NCBI GenBank assembly: GCA_030833685.1
Contig: JAURGS010000118.1
Location: 1 to 7,817 of the forward strand
Direction of reading: 5' to 3'
DNA from: Rhodoferax sp.
GTDB lineage: Bacteria > Pseudomonadota > Gammaproteobacteria > Burkholderiales > Burkholderiaceae_C
DNA length: 7,817 nucleotides
The translations under genes were made by a program, and so were the position numbers. This document shows positions 6,222 through 7,817 of the stretch, piece by piece. The notes below the pieces were generated by a model. That model searched no databases and was not told the origin of the DNA. It saw only the letters and a program-made list of their open reading frames with translations. Within the stretch, counting starts at the first letter, position 1. Each line of letters begins with the position of its first letter.

Positions 6222-7262
6222 ATGGCCACCATTTCGATTCAAGACATTGCCAAGTCGTTCGGCGCTTTTCAGGCCTTGAAGGGCATCAGCCTGGAAATTG
6301 CCGACCAGGAATTTTTGGTCCTGCTAGGCGCCTCAGGCTGTGGGAAGTCGACCTTGCTGCGTATCGTCGCCGGGCTGGAGATTGCCGATGCGGGTGAGAT
6401 AGCGGTCGGAGATCAACGCATTGATCATTTGCAGGCCAAAGACCGCGGTCTGGCGATGGTGTTTCAGAACTACGCCGTATTTCCCCATCTGACAGTGTTC
6501 GAGAACATTGCCTTCGGTTTGCGCATGCAAAAGTGCTCGCAAGACCTGGTTGACCGAAAAGTCCGCGAAGTCGCACAAATGGTTCATCTGGAGGATTTGT
6601 TGCAGCGCTACTCGGGTCAGCTCTCTGGCGGCCAGCGGCAACGGGTGGCTCTGGCGCGGGCGCTGGCGATTGAGCCTTCGGTGATGCTCATGGATGAGCC
6701 CCTGTCTAATCTTGATGCGTTGCTGCGCTTGGAAATGCGGGCCGAACTCAAATCGATTCTTTCGCGCAGCCAGACCACCACATGTGACGCACGATCAGGT
6801 GGAGGCGATGAGATGAGCCTGGCCGATCGGATCGCGGTGATGCATCAGGGCGTGATCGTGCAATGCGATACGCCGCTTGAGGTGTACCGCAACCCTGTCA
6901 ACACCTTTGTTGCTGGCTTTATCGGCAGCCCGCCCATGAACTTTGTGCCCGCCAGGGAAATTAGCCCAGGCTTGTATGAGGCGCGTGCAATGCAGTTGAG
7001 AGGACCGCCGGGACACCAGCAGTTGACCCTGGGTGTTCGCCCCGAGGATTTGACGCCCTCGGAGAGCGGGCTGAGCTGCCGCGTGGGTGTTGTCGAGCCG
7101 CTAGGCCCCAGCACCCTGGTTACCGAGGTCCAAGGGGAGCAAATTTTCCGTGCGGCACTGCCCAGCAGTTCGCAGGTGCGCCCTGGTGACCAGTTGTATT
7201 TAAAACCTGAAACTGACCGTATCCGATGGTTCGATCGGCAAGGTCAAGCTGTGAGAGTCTGA
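6222..7262 (+). CDS. ABC sugar transporter ATPase (MalK/UgpC-type) with scrambled switch-loop region
   Basis: A 346-residue cytoplasmic ATPase that powers the importer. Motifs match E. coli MalK numbering: Walker A GASGCGKST (36-44, K42), Q-loop Q82, signature LSGGQ (134-138), Walker B VMLMDE (154-159, catalytic E159) and D-loop SNLDA (162-166). A C-terminal regulatory OB/TOBE domain (about 235-346, with LGVRPEDL) follows. The start at 6222 gives MATISIQDIAKSFG, the usual beginning; the open frame further upstream overlaps the permease. Anomaly: residues 188-197 read CDARSGGGDE where the family has a form of IYVTHDQVEA, so the switch histidine (position 192) is absent and is serine here. The correct VTHDQVEAM is encoded one frame over at 6784-6810. 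Frame is regained at the tandem ATGAG (6808-6817). The protein as read would be expected to have poor or no ATPase activity. A sequencing or assembly artefact is the main alternative. Confidence 0.9.
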   Translation: MATISIQDIAKSFGAFQALKGISLEIADQEFLVLLGASGCGKSTLLRIVAGLEIADAGEIAVGDQRIDHLQAKDRGLAMVFQNYAVFPHLTVFENIAFGLRMQKCSQDLVDRKVREVAQMVHLEDLLQRYSGQLSGGQRQRVALARALAIEPSVMLMDEPLSNLDALLRLEMRAELKSILSRSQTTTCDARSGGGDEMSLADRIAVMHQGVIVQCDTPLEVYRNPVNTFVAGFIGSPPMNFVPAREISPGLYEARAMQLRGPPGHQQLTLGVRPEDLTPSESGLSCRVGVVEPLGPSTLVTEVQGEQIFRAALPSSSQVRPGDQLYLKPETDRIRWFDRQGQAVRV

Positions 7263-7264
7263 AG

Positions 7265-7817
7265 ATGATTGCAATCCAACCTGACGCGCAGAGCCAGATG
7301 CTGGACGAAGCCCAGCGTATTTTGAAGATTAACGACAAGGGCAGCTACACCGTTCCAACGCACGGGCTGTACCCATTCCAGTGGAATTGGGATTCCTGCC
7401 TGACCGCCCTTGGCCAAGCCTCGTATGACGAAAACCGCGCTTGGCTGGAGATCGAGACTTTGCTTGCCCACCAGTGGGAGGATGGCATGGTGCCGCATAT
7501 CGTGTTTCACGAGCACGATGAAGGGTATTTCCCTAACAGCACAGTGTGGGGAACGCGACGTTCGACGCCGACCTCTGGCATCACGCAACCGCCCGTTCTG
7601 GGTTTGGTGATTGAGCAGTTGTGGGCTCGTGGCACGCGAAGTCAAGCGATTCGGGCGCGTTGCCAGCGTCTGATGGACGCCGCCGATCTTTGGCATGGTT
7701 GGTTTTATCGATGCCGCGACCCGCAGGCAACCGGCCTGGTGGCCTTGCTGCACCCCTGGGAATCTGGACGGGACAACTCTTGTGACTGGGACGAGGCCTT
7801 GGCGGCAGTTCCCGCAG
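7265..7817 (+). CDS. GH63-like (alpha/alpha)6 glycosidase, MGH/glucosylglycerate hydrolase type, N-terminal part (runs off right edge)
   Basis: Open frame from ATG 7265 to the edge, 184 residues, starting two bases after the ATPase stop, so it is part of the operon. There is no signal peptide, so it acts in the cytoplasm on imported substrate. Recognisable blocks are GLYPFQWNWDSCLTALG (34-50), ETLLAHQWEDGMVPHIVF (64-81), DEGYFP (85-90), PTSGITQPPV (102-111) and LLHPWESGRDNSCDWDE (161-177). This succession is characteristic of the MGH1-like/GH63-type hydrolases that include thermophilic mannosylglycerate hydrolase and mycobacterial glucosylglycerate hydrolase. In those enzymes the aspartate in the WESG-DNS block acts as general acid, which would be D170 here. 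The catalytic base lies beyond the edge. The exact substrate is not determined; related members act on other small alpha-glucosides or mannosides. Expected total length is over 400 residues. Confidence 0.75.
   Translation, partial: MIAIQPDAQSQMLDEAQRILKINDKGSYTVPTHGLYPFQWNWDSCLTALGQASYDENRAWLEIETLLAHQWEDGMVPHIVFHEHDEGYFPNSTVWGTRRSTPTSGITQPPVLGLVIEQLWARGTRSQAIRARCQRLMDAADLWHGWFYRCRDPQATGLVALLHPWESGRDNSCDWDEALAAVPA

Noticed and set aside
6784..6816. Programmed frameshifting or stop-restart (TGA at 6814-6816 overlapping ATG at 6813-6815) in the ATPase gene
   Set aside because: Reaching the +1 frame would need a shift at a site with no slippery heptamer or stimulator, and a second event to return. 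Continuous reading gives a full-length protein, so mutation or sequence error is simpler.

Overview
This window looks like chromosomal DNA from a betaproteobacterium of the order Burkholderiales, probably Comamonadaceae. The reasons are the GyrA sequence, an OmpA-family protein with the short Cys-containing N-terminal segment and Pro/Ala linker I associate with that group, moderately high GC, and G/C-rich third codon positions. The placement is from recognition only, not from a tree. I see no insertion sequences, CRISPR arrays, tRNA or rRNA genes.

Layout. Positions 1-353 (minus strand) hold the first 117 codons of gyrA. Divergent from it, 602-1303 (plus) encodes a secreted peptidoglycan-binding OmpA-family protein, closed by a strong intrinsic terminator at 1323-1348. 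Two probably independent housekeeping-type genes follow: an RsuA-family rRNA pseudouridine synthase (1395-2150) and a ChaC-like gamma-glutamylcyclotransferase (2286-3047).

From about 3120 to the right edge lies one tightly packed operon. A 26-bp dyad made of two LacI/GalR-type AAAACGTTTT cores is followed by a periplasmic solute-binding protein (3191-4468), a strong intergenic hairpin (4497-4520), two MalF/MalG-type permeases (4539-5387 and 5384-6217, overlapping by 4 bp), a MalK-type ATPase (6222-7262) and the start of an (alpha/alpha)6-barrel glycosidase resembling the GH63-type mannosylglycerate/glucosylglycerate hydrolases (7265 to the edge). Inferred logic: a LacI-type repressor senses a small glycoside, the ABC importer brings it in intact, and the cytoplasmic glycosidase hydrolyses it. 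A compatible-solute glycoside such as glucosylglycerate, mannosylglycerate or glucosylglycerol is the leading guess, but the sequence does not fix the substrate.

The most striking anomaly is in the ATPase. A 30-base stretch (6783-6812) reads in the wrong frame, so the usual VTHDQ switch (H-loop) sequence is replaced by unrelated residues. The intact VTHDQVEAM sequence is present in the +1 frame, and a 5-bp tandem duplication (ATGAG ATGAG) restores the frame. Either the transporter ATPase is damaged or the sequence has compensating errors here. Second in interest are the tandem operator, the pairing of importer and glycosidase, the gene-separating hairpin, and a Gln at GyrA position 83.
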